A stretch of 64,000 bases of DNA from Ariolimax columbianus (lineage: Eukaryota; Mollusca; Gastropoda; Stylommatophora; Arionidae): positions 14,246,818 through 14,310,817 of the forward strand of contig JAVGWX010000011.1 in NCBI GenBank assembly GCA_036924085.1. The letters run 5' to 3'. The translations under genes were made by a program, and so were the position numbers. Positions 33,891-46,000 of this stretch are shown one piece after another; position 1 is the stretch's first letter, and every line of letters begins with the position of its first letter. Under the pieces are notes generated by a model. It saw nothing but the letters and a program-made list of their open reading frames with translations. It did not search any database and was not told the origin of the DNA.

Positions 33891-34793
33891 TTTTTTGTAC
33901 ACAGTTCTAACAATATTAGGAACTTTTCCAATATATAACATTGACTTACCAAGAACGCGTTGTTGAGCCGAAATCCTCAGTTTCTTGTACTCATGAAGGT
34001 CAAAATCGCGAACAGAAACGTTTTCTTTGAATTTAACCTCTGACCTTACACTGTGACTTTCATCTTGACCTGTTACCAACTGAGAACTATGGTGTCTATT
34101 AGTTGAGTTTCTCTGTAAGGCTAACTTCTGTTGATGTTTTTGTTCAGAAGCTTTGGCATTGCATAGTGACTGTGGCACTTTTGTGTTATCAGATTGTGAT
34201 GTCTTAAGTCCAAGATTGTCCTGTTGGCTAGAGGCCACAGCAGTTTTAATTCTGCTGCATTTCAAGTCAGTTCTTTGTCCGATGTCTCTGCACCTTTTTG
34301 TATGATCACTTTTGTACTTTTTCTCTGACGTGGAGTTTGTGCGGAAAGAGCCGAAAGACTTCGGTTTTGACGAATACGCTGGAAGGTATTCCCGAGTCTC
34401 TGTCTGATTTACATCTGGGCCATGTCCATAACATTTAAATATGGCATCTCCTTCACTGGAAGCTTCGGAGAGCTTACAACTGACTGCATTTAACACTTGG
34501 TACGACTGTAGCAATTCCTGCGCTAACTTATGAGCGCCTTCAAGATCAGGTGGTTCTACAGCAATGTTCTCCTGTCTCGTTTTATTTAACAAACTCCAGC
34601 ACTCTGACAGCTCTGATCCCTTCGTTGGGACTCTCTTAGGCTTTTCTAAAGGCAAATGTCCATTGTGGAGAGTTTTCTTCAGGGTATTCTGGCCGTATTG
34701 CTGATCATTAGGCCTAACGGAATGTCTGGTCTTCCCTCTGACGGGAGATGGTGGGTCAGAAACGTCCTCCCAAGTGTCTTCGTCCCACTGCAT
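33882..34793 (-). CDS. Candidate host exon, 303 codons, basic hydrophilic protein of unknown family
   Basis: On minus, an excellent acceptor (pyrimidine-rich TGTTCTCTCTCGTCAAACAG) immediately precedes ATG at 34793. The exon opens MQWDEDTWEDVSDPPSPV and runs without a stop to TAG at 33882. The composition is non-repetitive and rich in Ser, Lys and Gln, with a helical-looking segment LEGAHKLAQELLQSYQVLN near residue 78 and no membrane span. The ATG could be an initiator or an internal Met after a phase-0 intron. The open frame continues upstream only through a (GT)n microsatellite, which I exclude. The last codons (KKGQ*) fall in the tail of SINE-B. I do not recognise the protein. Confidence 0.6.
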   Translation of the reverse strand: MQWDEDTWEDVSDPPSPVRGKTRHSVRPNDQQYGQNTLKKTLHNGHLPLEKPKRVPTKGSELSECWSLLNKTRQENIAVEPPDLEGAHKLAQELLQSYQVLNAVSCKLSEASSEGDAIFKCYGHGPDVNQTETREYLPAYSSKPKSFGSFRTNSTSEKKYKSDHTKRCRDIGQRTDLKCSRIKTAVASSQQDNLGLKTSQSDNTKVPQSLCNAKASEQKHQQKLALQRNSTNRHHSSQLVTGQDESHSVRSEVKFKENVSVRDFDLHEYKKLRISAQQRVLGKSMLYIGKVPNIVRTVYKKGQ

Positions 34794-34869
34794 CTGTTTG
34801 ACGAGAGAGAACATACACGCGTCAATAATACTGATCAGTTGTAAATTATCACTCAAAAAAAATAAAACA

Positions 34870-35145
34870 CACAAAAACACACACGTGCATGCACGCACAC
34901 ACACACGCACACACACACACACACACATACACATACACATATATACATACACACATACACACACACATACACATACATACACACACATACACACACACAC
35001 ATACACACACCCATACACACCCACACACACACACACATACACCCACACCCACACACATACATACACATACACATACACACACACACATACACACACATAC
35101 ACACACATACACACACACACATACACACATACACACACACACACT
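34870..35145. repeat. (CA)n/(CATA)n microsatellite
   Basis: Compound ACAC and ACATAC runs. They are open in many frames on both strands, which explains the long Cys/Val and His/Thr open frames here. It would be intronic for the 33882-34793 gene. Confidence 0.95.
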
Positions 35146-35414
35146 CTGGTAAGACCAGAGTGCCAGCATCCCGAGTTACCTCTATTCATCTGAACCAATA
35201 GTCTTGCCACTGATTCAACGTAACTTGGGACAAGAGTGAGATTGATGACCAGCGCATATTCTTTCTCACTATAATCCTCATACAGCGCACATCACATTAT
35301 TAAGACAAACCTGTCTGATGTTGTGGCCATTATCGCTTCGCCATGGGCAATACCTTATATACGGCACCGTGTCCAGGGATCAGGAATGAGTGCTTCCCAC
35401 TTTTTGGTTTCGGC

Positions 35415-35572
35415 TGCAAGGATGTCTGCGTGTTTTCTGTGGATTTCTTTGTTTAGATGGTTTGGGGGGCAAGGATGTCTGCGTGTTTTCTGTGGATTTC
35501 TTTGTTTAGATGGTTTGGGGGGCAAGGATGTCTGCGTGTTTTCTGTGGATTTCTTTGGTAAGATGGTTGGGG
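35415..35572. repeat. 53-bp tandem repeat, 3 units
   Basis: AAGGATGTCTGCGTGTTTTC, TGTGGATTTCTTTGTTTAGA, TGGTTTGGGGGGC three times, the third ending in a G-rich run that leads into the CA array. Confidence 0.92.
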
Positions 35573-35594
35573 GAGAGGGGGGGGGGGCAAGGGA

Positions 35595-36012
35595 GGAGCA
35601 CACACACACGTTCGCAGGCACACACGCACACACACACACACGTACACACACACTTTCGCAGGCACACACACAGGCCCACACACGTTCGCAGGCACATACG
35701 CACCCACACACACACACGCACGTTCGCAGGCACACACGCACACACACACGCACACACACACACGCACACACACACACACGCACACACATTCGCTCGCAGG
35801 CACACGCACACACACACACACGCACACACATACGTACGCAGGCACACACACACACACACACGCACACACACACGCACACACACACGTACGCAGGTGTGCA
35901 CACACACACACACGCACACACACACACGCACACACATACACACACACGCAGGCACACACACACACACACACATGCACACACGCACGCACGCACGCACACA
36001 CACACACACACA
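35595..36012. repeat. (CA)n array with periodic CGCAGG interruptions
   Basis: ACACACACGCACACACAC blocks are punctuated by TTCGCAGGCACAC every 30-60 bp, so this is a higher-order repeat rather than a plain microsatellite. Open frames of up to 238 codons are artefacts. Confidence 0.93.
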
Positions 36013-36940
36013 TATATGTCTGAAGTCGATATAGCTTGAAAATGAAATGATATATTGTGCTGAAATATTTTTTGAACATTCTATGGCTGATTTCTAGGTC
36101 AACGCAACAGGTCAAGTCGCTTTGTCTTTCTCTACACGAATTATGGGCATATGACTACAAGTTACACAAATAATATTGTTTAACGATAAATACTGGCGCA
36201 ATGAACAGTTTGTTATTTATGCAACCTCGCCAGGGTAGGTTGACTGAGGGCAGGTTTAGAGACTGAAATGATGGAAACATACATGAGTTGGTTGATGGGG
36301 AAAAGTTTAATTTGGACGAGTCTGAGCGTGTAAAAAGACGGCGTTAGTTGACTTACATAACTATCCTTAACATCGTGGGATACTATAGAGCTAGTTTATA
36401 TTTATATAAATAATAAACATAGTTGATGGTTGATAATTATACATAGATAAATATAATCATATCTATAAATATGGCTGAAATGAACTTAGTTCATGGTTGA
36501 TAAATGGAAATACACAAATTAAAAAGAAAAAGGCAGTCCACTATTATAACATGTCGTCAGGGATGAAGTGTAAGAGTCTTCATTGCATGCAGTTTCAGCT
36601 TTGTGAGATTATATAGCCAGCTCGTTTCTAACAGCTTTTCGTTTTATAGCTGTAAGGTTAGATACGTATTTACATCTAGATAAACTACAACGAGTGACAA
36701 TCAGGATATGGACCCTGCCTCGCAGCTGATGATGATACGCCTCCTGAGTGCTTTGCAATTTACGATGTTTTCCTGGTAGTGGGTTGAAATGACTTTCCTT
36801 ATATCTCGAAACATACTGAATTAAATTGTTCTGGGTCATTCTAGCTGTAGTGCAAAAAAAGGTATCCCAGGAGCTCATTACAATAGGCATGACACCGTCG
36901 ATTCCTACGTCTGGCGTCAATCAACTATTACAGTCCGTTT
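36013..36940. other. No gene recognised
   Basis: AT-rich. A short internal duplication sits around 36410-36520 (GTTGATGGTTGATAA / GTTCATGGTTGATAA). The minus frame at 36609-36920 is hydrophilic and stop-free for 103 codons, without a recognisable domain. Confidence 0.4.
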
Positions 36941-36944
36941 GTAT

Positions 36945-37375
36945 CTGTGTGCAGGTGTGGAGTCCTTATTGTAGATCAGTTATAAACATGCTGGAAAGTA
37001 TACAAAGAAGAGCGACAAAGCTGATAGTGGGATTCCAGAATTACAGTTATGAGGAAAGACTCCGAATAATGGCCTTCAGTGTCTAGAAAAGAGACGAATT
37101 CGAGGTGACTTAAGAGAGGTTTATAAAATGATCAAAGGAAAGGATAACATAGATTATATCATGTTTTTTTTCAAAATACAATCACTTACAAGAACAAGAA
37201 GGCATAGCTAAAAATTAACTAAATAAAGGTCCAGATTAAATATTATGAAATATTATTTTTGTCAGAAAGTGGTAAATGCTTGGAATACATTACTACAGGA
37301 AGTAGCGCAGGCAGAAACAATTAATGCATTATTCAAGAATAGATTGGATGGACATAGCTGAATCGGTGAACGGTT
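36945..37375 (+). mobile_element. CR1-like LINE C-terminal fragment
   Basis: VWSPYCRSVINMLESIQRR and ATKLIVGFQNYSYEERLR are followed by a stop and, in other frames, RSRLNIMKYYFCQKVVNAW and LFKNRLDGHS. This is the same family as 20932-21655, in opposite orientation. Confidence 0.85.
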
Positions 37376-37436
37376 TTGATTTTTTTAATTCTGGTGTTTC
37401 TTCTATGAATTGGTTAACGGGCGTGAATTTTTATTT

Positions 37437-37665
37437 TTATTTATTAGTGTCTTGTTTATTTAATAAAAGTTTGGAACGTTCATCTGCATCTTTCACCACT
37501 TGATCATGCTTATTTCTGGTAATGAAATTGAAGATTTCAAGTTGGACAATATTCGTTTCCGACTTTAATCTTTGAAGATGATCATTATTCATGTCACTGT
37601 CCTCCCCTGTATTATTTTCAATGTTTCTTTCAGGTGGTTCGTGTTTTCCCAAGTTGCAAATCTCG
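37437..37665 (-). CDS. Candidate terminal exon, small hydrophilic C-terminus
   Basis: On minus, ATTTAGTTACATCTGCAG gives a good acceptor at 37666. The exon then reads EICNLGKHEPPERNIENNTG, followed after a few residues by HLQRLKSETNIVQLEIFNF and DERSKLLLNKQDTNK, then a TAA within AATAAA-rich sequence. Composition is non-repetitive and compatible with a helical protein end. A plus-strand open frame at 37572-37802 overlaps it antisense and looks random. No family is recognised. Confidence 0.35.
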
Positions 37666-37669
37666 CTGC

Positions 37670-38525
37670 AGATGTAACTAAATATAAAAAACTACGGTTT
37701 TGCGTACCAGCTTTTGATATTGCCTGTCAACGATTTGTCGAAATGTGTCGGGTTAATCAGACCACACTCGTAGAGACCGTGTACCAAATTGCAGCTCTCT
37801 AGGTTATGAGGAAATTTGTGAAAATTGCAAAAGCAAAAGTACACCGAAACATACAACGGTCAGGTCAGGTTAAATAAAAGCATCCAAAACGAATCTACTG
37901 ATGGACCACGCGGACGCTTGCCAAGTTTTATTACCCATAAAAACGCCTTGATCGATATAGGTCTCGATTTTATTGATTACATGCGCATCGTGATCACTGA
38001 TATGCCAACATTTTCAGATATATAACAACGTAGTCGTGTTACTGATAATAATAAAGTTAGCTGCACTCGCGCGATCGCGGAGCCCCTCGAGATAACATTA
38101 ACGACAAACAGACACAGGTAAAGACAATAAGATTGTCAAACAAGCAGACATTCAACGATTTTATTATTCTGTACATCAATGTCTAAATTGATTTGTTATT
38201 AAATGTCAATTGTGTAAAGCAACTAAACAGAAGATTGGGATAACAGACATGCAAGTTCGTTTCCTTTTTTATTAGTGACACTAAACTTCGTCAATGAATT
38301 CGTCATTACTGTATGGAAGAGGAACATGGACAATAAACAAAAACATGGAAGCGGATTTGAGGTATTTCAAATGTGGATACATAGGGACTTGAGTAGTGGA
38401 AAGAACAGATTACCGCGGTAAGTTGGTGAAAGCAGAAAATTGATGAGCGAAATCAGAGTCAGACATCAGCATCTTTCTACCAACCAAGCTCTACTAGAGC
38501 CACATATCCAAGGGGCTAGAGAGTA
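37670..38525. other. No gene recognised
   Basis: Unique-looking AT-rich sequence. Upstream exons of the candidate at 37437-37665 could lie here, but none is visible. Confidence 0.35.
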
Positions 38526-38529
38526 AATT

Positions 38530-38900
38530 TGCGGGATGTTGGAGAAAGCAAGAAAACGAATGCACAAAATCAGAGTCAGAAATCAGCATCTTCATACCAG
38601 CGTTGTGCTGCCAGATCCAAACGTGAGCCATATTATGGGACAAGAGAGTAGAATTTCCACCTCCGACATGAGATGTCTGCGAATGGCCGCGGGCGTTTCC
38701 AGGAGAGTTAGATTAAGGAATGAGAATTTTCGAAAATGTGCCGAATACGTGTCCAGACAGACGGTGCGCTGGTTCGGTCATCTCATGTGCCTAGACCAGC
38801 TTCCACTGCGAGATTACAATTCCCAACGGTCTGGCTTTCGAGGAAGAGGACGACCGAGGTGAAGGTAGATAGATGACGTAAAGCGATTTACCAGCCACAT
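38530..38900 (+). mobile_element. LINE reverse transcriptase C-terminal fragment
   Basis: ESRISTSDMRCLRMAAGVSR, with RLRNENFRKCA, QTVRWFGHLMCLD and FRGRGRPR in order. These are the conserved boxes of the C-terminal domain of RTE-like LINE proteins. It is followed by a decayed WIDDVK motif. 5' truncated. Confidence 0.85.
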
Positions 38901-38984
38901 GTATTGACGACGTAAGACGCGAGGCATTTGGTTCAGAAGAGGCGACTAAGGCTTCCCACGTCACCCAACCTGGTACATCAGCTT

Positions 38985-39200
38985 ACAAGAAGGCACAGCT
39001 AAAAATTAACTAACGAAAGGTTTTAGTCAGAGACTGGTGAATGCTTGGAATGAACTTCCACAGGACGTAGTTGAGGCATAGTCAATTAATGCATTCAAGA
39101 ACAAATTGCATGCGCATAGTTTTTAGACCAAGTGAATGTAAAATAAAATGGTTGTATACAGACTCTGCAGATGCTCCTAAACGTTAAGGTAACTTCAGCG
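38985..39200 (+). mobile_element. CR1-like LINE 3' end fragment
   Basis: CAGAGACTGGTGAATGCTTG (RLVNAWN) and AATTAATGCATTCAAGAACA (INAFKN) are followed by TATACAGACTCTGCAG and a remnant of the TTAAG-type tail. Confidence 0.75.
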
Positions 39201-39424
39201 CACCGATAACTATTCATAAAGGATATTTCTACGTATCTCTTCTTCTTCCTGTTATCGGATCATGAATGTTTACAGCATCAGCGAGTTTCCACGATGAACT
39301 CGACCGTTGACTGCAGTATCCACGTTACTAAAGACAGTACTGGAAGAAGAAGTAGAGGGAAAATATGTTAAATGAAAACACCTCTATAAGTGGCTGGATA
39401 ACATCCATATAGTGTATTATTTCT

Positions 39425-39758
39425 GAAGAGAACCAGATTGTCATGTCAATCAATGCTGCAGTCTGTTTGGAGGTGGCTGATCAGACTAATCGAAGAGAAC
39501 CAGATTGTCATGTCAATCAATGCTGCAGTCTGTTTGGAGGTGGCTGATCAGACTAATCGAAGAGAACCAGATTGTCATGTCAATCAATCCTGTAGTCTGT
39601 TCGGAGGTGGCTGATCAGACTAGTCGAAGAGAACAAGATTGTCATGTCAATCAATCCTGCAGTCTATTCGGAGGTGGCTGATCAGACTAATCGAAGAGAA
39701 CCAGATTGTCATGTCAATCCTATAGTGTATTCGGAGGTGGCTGATTAGACCAATCCGA
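39425..39758. repeat. 67-bp tandem repeat, 5 units
   Basis: The unit GAAGAGAACCAGATTGTCAT, GTCAATCAATGCTGCAGTCT, GTTTGGAGGTGGCTGATCAG, ACTAATC. The first two units are identical; later ones drift and shorten. Confidence 0.95.
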
Positions 39759-39914
39759 GCCGGAAAACGGCTGTTACTTTGAGGGCAGAATAAATACTGC
39801 CTTACTTACCATCAGCAGACACCCTGACGACAACCTCTAGAATCTTCACCTGCCCTTCCACAAAACCTTCTTGACACTCTCCACGGACACTAAATAGACT
39901 TTTCTATGAGCCCA

Positions 39915-41335
39915 TCTGCACTTTCCGCAGACGTTCCCAAGACACTCCGCACAAACCGTAACAGGACACTCTGCAGACCATCACGTGACACTCCACGTCG
40001 AGAATCACAGGGCACTCTACACACACTATCACATGATACTCCACACATACCCCCACCGGACACTCCACACAGACCATCACAGGATACTCCACACAGACCA
40101 TCAGAATTCACTCCATGCATACCCTTACAGGACACTCCACACAGACCATCACAGGACACTCCACACAGATCATCACAGGACACTCCACGCCGAGAATCAC
40201 AGGGCACTCTACACACACTATCACATGACACTCCACACATACCCCCACATGACATTCCACACAGACCATTAAAAGTCACTCCACACAGACCATCGCATGA
40301 CATGACACTCCACACATACCCCCACATGAAATTCCACACAGACCATTAAAGTCACTCCACACAGACCATCGCATGACATGACACTCCATACATACCCCCA
40401 CATGACATTCCGCACAGACCATTAAAAGTCACTCCACATTAGACCCTCACAGATTACTCCACACAGACCATCAGAAGTCACTCCACACATACCCTCACAG
40501 GACACTCTGCATTAACCATCACAGGACACTCTGCATTGACCATCACAGGACACTCTGCATAGACCATCATTGGTCACTCCACACACCCCATCAGAAGTAA
40601 CTTTACACAGACCATAACAGGACACTCCACACAGACCATTAAAAGTCACTTCACACAGACCATCACATGACACTCTACACATATCATTAGAAGTAATTCC
40701 ACACAGACCATCACTGGACACTCTACATAGACCATCACAGGACACTCCACACAGACGATCACATGACACTCCACACCAACAATCACATGACACTCCACAC
40801 AGACCATTACATGACATTCCGCACAGACCATCACAGGACACTCCACAAAGACCATCACAGGACACTCCACACAGACCATCACAGGACACTCTACATAGAC
40901 CATCACAGGACACTCCACACAGACTATCACATGACACTCCACACCAACAATCACAGGATACTCCACACAGACCATAACATGACATTCCGCAAAGACCATC
41001 ACAGGACATTCCACCCAGACCATCACAGGACACTCTACACATACCATCAGAAGTCATTCCACACAGACCATCACATGACACTCTACACATATCATCAGAA
41101 ATCACTCCACACAGACCATCACTGGGCACTCCACAAAAACCATCACAGGACACTCCATACAGACCATCACAGGACACTCCACACAGACCATATCATGACA
41201 TTCCGCACAGACCATCACAGGACATTCCACACAAACCATCACAGGACACTCTACACAGACCATCACATGGCACTCTACACATATCATCAGAAGTCATTCC
41301 CCACAGACCATCACTAGACACTCCCCAACCCACCC
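39915..41335. repeat. 24-bp satellite, ~59 units
   Basis: The unit CACAGGACACTCCACACAGA plus CCAT, with variants ACATGACACTCCACAC and AAGTCACTCCACAC. A longer-order block of several variant units around 40580-40790 resembles 40940-41120. Translation gives GVSCDGLC/VCVECPVM octads on minus; 24 bp keeps all frames open. No gene is inferred. Confidence 0.94.
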
Positions 41336-41689
41336 TCCTAAATGATGACGCTAGACAACGGTGATCTGATAATGACAGTCATGGACACTACAAAATGGTG
41401 AAGAGACAGGGTCGCGAAAATGCACATTTGCAGAAGATGATAGTTTTGGGAGTGACTAGGGGAGAGGGGAGAAAGTGTGTCCTGTCTGGAAAGATCCAAA
41501 GAACACGAAATCAACACCTGACTGGAACTCTGAGTATAAATAAGCTTGGCTGGCTGCTTGGAGGGAGAACGGAGCACTTATAGAAATTCCCCCTGTGTGA
41601 TGATGTTGGTTCCTAGAATCAAGAATCAAGAATCAAGATCAAGAATAAAAATCCATGTAAGCGAGAATAAAAAAGCTCGCAGAAATCCC

Positions 41690-42000
41690 ACAGGTGCTCG
41701 ATAAAGAACAAAATGAGATAGTAAATAACGTAGAGTCAAGAAAATTAACATACTTTGGCAACAACAAACGTCACAATGGCCTAGATAGAACGTTACTATA
41801 CGGTATCGTGCATGGCAGAAGAGGTAGAGGTAAACATAGAAGATGGACAAGGGCCATTTCGGAAGCTCTAGAGTTGACAGCGACAGAGACGGGGGAGCTC
41901 GCTAGAGATCGAGTGTCTTACAGATCGGCTGTCATGAGCGCGACCTTCTACAAAGGATATGCTTCATGATGATGATGATGCTGATGATGATACTAAATTA
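41690..42000 (+). mobile_element. LINE C-terminal fragment with (ATG)n tail
   Basis: ESRKLTYFGNNKRHNGLDR and LLYGIVHGRRGRGKHRRW, then ARDRVSYRSAVMSATFYKG, are the extreme C-terminus of the LINE type seen at 55173-56795. A tail, ATGATGATGATGCTGATG, follows the stop. Confidence 0.85.
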
Positions 42001-42019
42001 TTTATAAAGATTATACTTG

Positions 42020-43340
42020 AGGAAGCGTATAGCTTGGAGGTGGGAGCTTGGATTACATTCTAAATGTACCACGCTCAAATCTCGCCGCGCTCGGTTTAAC
42101 AGCCGGACATGTCGTGAGTTTTCCTTCATTTTTTTTTCAGTTCGGATAAAGTGCCATCACCGCATCGAAGGTCGCCTGCATTGGATCTTTAGTGTACTCT
42201 ATCTCTTGCCGCAATGGTGCATTTTGACAGTCTTTTTTCAGTCCACCCCCGGAAGGGGTCCACCCATTTATAACGTTGATTGGACGACTGCTTTCCATTG
42301 TACCCTCTAAAACAACAAAAGAGGTATGTCTTGTTGAATGGCAAACACAACGTAACTGTCTAACCCTGATTTCGGTCACTAATTTTCTTTTCACACACAA
42401 ATACCTCGACATTTGTTGCACTCTCTTTTCAAGAAATGCGACCCATATTTTCTATAAACCCACATTTCGAAGGCGTTAATACTCTTTCCAATTTTCTTTT
42501 CAGTGTCCATGTTTCCGCGCCATAAAGTAGTGATGAGTATACACAACATATTGACAATTCTCATTTGCAATGTATTGTTTATCTGTTTGGATGTCAGTAT
42601 GTGTCGCATATTGACGAATACCACATATGTCATACCGTTTATCTTTCATATTTCTTTTTTCATAAGATGGCTTCTTCCGTTATTTTATTTGTATTTATTT
42701 ATTTATTTTTTTGCGTTCGCCTAATTATTCTATTTCCCCAAGGCGGTATGCGTTGCATTGTATTTTTATTTTGCGCTTCTCGGCCCAGTGCATCATTTGA
42801 TGCAATGATCTGCTTCCTCGGGCATTTTCCAAAGGTTTGCTTCCCCGGGGTAACAGCTGGTGTTGAAAGGTGGTAAGCCGTGTCACTTAGCCACTAGCCC
42901 AAGCCCCATCCCCTCCACCAAACACCCCCGTTATTTTATGATCTAGATAGGAGAAACTCTGTACCTGTTCCAGTAGTTAATTTGTATTTGTATCTGCATA
43001 CAAGGTTTCTTGTTCTTTTTCCCAAGTATCAAAGTCTTAGTTTTTGTTATGTTTATGTCTAATCCAAACTCTTGATTTATTTTGTATATTGTTGTCTCTT
43101 GTAATTCTTGCAGCCTTTTATGCCATCAAAACTGTTTCATCAGCATACCTTAGTTTATTCATTGCCACTTCTCCAATGACAAGCCATGGCATCCCCTCTA
43201 TCTGTTGGGATAAAACACATCCCTGTCTCACTCCTCTTTTCACATCAATACATGGAGAGCATAACTTTCCTGATTTTACTGTAGCAGTTTATTCCCAGTA
43301 CAGATTACTGAGCAGGCTTGTGTGTATATCATCTAGGCCA
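42020..43340 (-). mobile_element. LINE reverse transcriptase remnant, split by SINE-A
   Basis: On minus, NKLRYADETVLMA (catalytic YADD changed to YADE) lies near 43150, followed by decayed VNIKKT and YL boxes. After the SINE-A at 42689-42927 the sequence continues with LQMRIVNMLCILITTLWRGN and GKSINAFEMWVYRKYGS, the post-thumb region. Multiple stops are present. Confidence 0.75.
42689..42927 (-). mobile_element. SINE-A with 12-bp target-site duplication, B box deleted
   Basis: The body matches 7299-7557 (GGTTTGCTTCCCCGGGGTAA). The head keeps GTGGCTAAGTGACACGGC-like sequence but lacks GGTTCGATCCC through an internal deletion. CCGTTATTTTAT flanks it at 42677-42688 and 42928-42939. It sits inside the LINE remnant and is therefore younger. 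Confidence 0.9.
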
Positions 43341-43690
43341 ACAATTTTTGTTTACAAGCTTCTATTTAACTTGTCATGACCATTGTCCGTTTCCGTGAAC
43401 TTCTATTTCTCCTATTTTTACCAACTTCCCCATAACCTAAGCAGCTGAAACTTGGTATGCAGCCTCTACCAGTGTGATATGTTAATCTTCCAAATGTTGA
43501 TCTTTGTAAAACTAATACAAGAACATGTCTTAGTATAAATAAAATGATTGTCCATTTCTCAGAACAGGATCACTTACTACGCTCGATCATGACAGTAATG
43601 GTTGTCCCTCATTTGGTCGACTTTCCTCGTGACTTGGAGAAGGGTCTTTTTTCTTTGAAGGCGATTATTTGTTCGTTCAGTTTTTGTGCC

Positions 43691-43692
<2 letters not shown>

Positions 43693-43735
<43 letters not shown>
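43693..43735. repeat. (TC)n microsatellite
   Basis: Nearly perfect TC dinucleotide run. Confidence 0.95.
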
Positions 43736-43738
<3 letters not shown>

Positions 43739-44010
43739 GCTTATTTGTCTGCTGTCTCATTTTATGTAATGTCATAGTGGGACGATATCCCCAATGGAAT
43801 TACCTTTACCCAGGCTTAAATTTGCCCAAGGCTGTTTTAAGCTTACGCAATTGATCATTTTTGAGTGCATGCAGAACTGACATTGCATCTGTAAAGTATA
43901 CAACCTGCTGGCATATGTTTATTGTGCTGTTTATTATTTATGGAGCATTCGTAATTGCCTGAAATTCAGTGCATCTGCATGAAGCCGAATGTTTTATGAA
44001 TTGTTAAATA

Positions 44011-44376
44011 CTTCTTCTTCTTCTTCTCTTCTTCGTTTGTTCTCAATCCCGCTACTAAGTGACGAAAAGGGCTTTGCAAGTAGCAGGATGTTGTGCGGAG
44101 AATGGAATGCGTTATGTCGGAGTTTACAGCGAGACTGCGATAGTTGCACCTTTCGGTCCGAGATCCGTCTTCAGCAGACATGTTTGAGGACCGGATTGTC
44201 TTCCCTTATCGATCCCTTCTCTTAGCCAATCTGCTCAGTTTTAGCCTGTTATCCAGGATCACCGCGTGGAGGTGTAGAAGGGTCTTGGCAGCTCTGGTTC
44301 GCTGACCCTGACGCTAGCAGTCAGATATGAGTCGCTGACGCCTGCAGCTCATGCGCTACTCATCATCTTGATCCCA
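44011..44376 (-). mobile_element. Rep-G dispersed element
   Basis: (CTT)n is followed by GTTTGTTCTCAATCCCGC, running to ATCATCTTGATCCC. The right flank TTCGACTTCTCTCCGGG is similar to the right flank of the 20166 copy, hinting that the element may extend ~35 bp further in these two copies. Confidence 0.88.
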
Positions 44377-45285
44377 TTTTTTAATTCGACTTCTCTCCGG
44401 GTTCACTGCCGGCCTTCTAAAAATAATACGGTAAAGTCTTTAATTGTTAATATCTATCTACCGAGTCTGCTTGTGTAGCTATTTTTGATGGGTAGCCCGA
44501 TAGCATATTCCGAGATCAGAGAATCGCGTTTTAGATACGTGTACTAAGCCCTCAGGTTTAAATTAAGTTTACCCATAAACCTAATGCTCATGAGGTTTGA
44601 GTCACGCCTGCCCTGCTCTCCTGGTTTGTTTGCATTAGTGCTTTACTTTATTTGTGTGAACCCCAATTAATCAACGAATTTGCATCACAATTTGCTATCA
44701 GCTTAGCAAAACATGAAAATATATATTTAAAGTTACAGAAGTTTTCCGGCTGATTGACTGACTTGTGAATGTGGTATTTAGCAGGAACACAAGTTGCGAT
44801 GAATAGGTTGACGCGTTATTGTGATAAAATTGCAACTTGACCCTCACATGCAATGTCTGCTTGTGACACGAAGTGCGACACGCAAATGCAGCACAAAGAG
44901 GCAGTAGTATCACTCCTTGTTGATTGCCTAGCTGGATGAAGCGCATTCATGATGAACAATTCTCTTCTGTTTGATAAAACAATTAGCATCAACCATCGCT
45001 TTTAATTCTACTGGTGGTACGGACCTCAAGACATGTTCACCACTCTTTCACATATATTTTATAAATGTTTATACCACTGATAAACATGTGTACCTCCCAC
45101 AATCATTCATGCTAACTGTCTAAATAAAATGTTTACACAATTTCAACGTTAATATCAGAAATACTATTAAAGGTAAAATGTTTGAACTGTTTGTACTAGA
45201 CGCTGTAATGACTACGGTGAGTGTATTCGAGTGTGTGTAGTCATTGTGCTGTTTTTAGTTTTCGGGAGAAGGACATAAGTGTTCT
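44377..45285. other. No gene recognised
   Basis: AT-rich, with short open frames only. No repeat family of this window was seen. Confidence 0.4.
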
Positions 45286-45289
45286 ACAC

Positions 45290-45625
45290 AAAACGGCAGA
45301 GGTAAACAAATTGTTTTTATCGAGCAATGTAAGTGACTTTTAAAGTGTCTTTAGAAATGTGACAATGCGATTGAGGTGCAGAGATGAAAGTGGACAGAAT
45401 TCGATACTGCGCTACCGTCACGTGTAACAATTACGAGATTACGCGATAAGCTTAAGAGGAAAGGAGCTGTGTGTGATGTGAAGAATGGGTGGTGTGGCAG
45501 GAAGAAAACGAAAACGGTCGGAAGTAGTGCAGAGGCGATGTTGCAGACTTTCACAAGATCCCCACGAAAGTCCATACGGCAAGCTTTACGTGAGGCAAAT
45601 CAAGTGTCCATCGCATTTTAGTGCA
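45290..45625 (+). pseudogene. Transposon-type helix-turn-helix fragment
   Basis: The frame containing VTITRLRDKLKRKGAVCDV and NGWCGRKKTKTVGSS, then SPRKSIRQALREANQVSIA, resembles the N-terminal DNA-binding region (DUF4817-like) of some mariner/IS630-type transposases. These also have a linker of the form GxVxDxxxxGRxxT then SPxKSxR. No catalytic domain follows. Confidence 0.65.
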
Positions 45626-45864
45626 ATCATAGTGTGAGCCCTGCATTCCCAGGCTGCTTCACGCTATGATAGGTGTCTTGAAATTTCCCAGTAGTTTACA
45701 ATGGAAACCATATCTGATGTTTGTCGATATGTTCTACGGCGTTGTAGACGATGCATTGCTGCCAATGATTGTCATTTTTAAGACCTTCAACTTTAAGGTA
45801 TGTAACATAAAACGAGTTATTAACGTTCAATTAAAAAAGTGTAGTAATTATTTTGTGGCTATTT

Positions 45865-45939
45865 CTCACTCTCTCTTTCTCTTTCTCTCTTTCTCTCTTT
45901 ATCTCTCTCTCTCTCTTTCTCTCTCTCCCTCTCTCTCTC

Positions 45940-45983
<44 letters not shown>

Positions 45984-46000
45984 AATAAATAATATATATG
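45865..46000. repeat. (CT)n then (TA)n microsatellites
   Basis: CTCTTTCTCTCT-type run to about 45938, then ATATATAT to about 45980. Confidence 0.92.

Noticed and set aside
34849..36115. Long Cys/Val-rich and His/Thr-rich open frames
   Set aside because: These are translations of CA/GT microsatellites in many frames and do not represent proteins.
39890..41317. Cys-rich GVSCDGLC repeat protein on minus and His-rich frames on plus
   Set aside because: The 24-bp satellite keeps frames open on both strands. No gene structure is seen.
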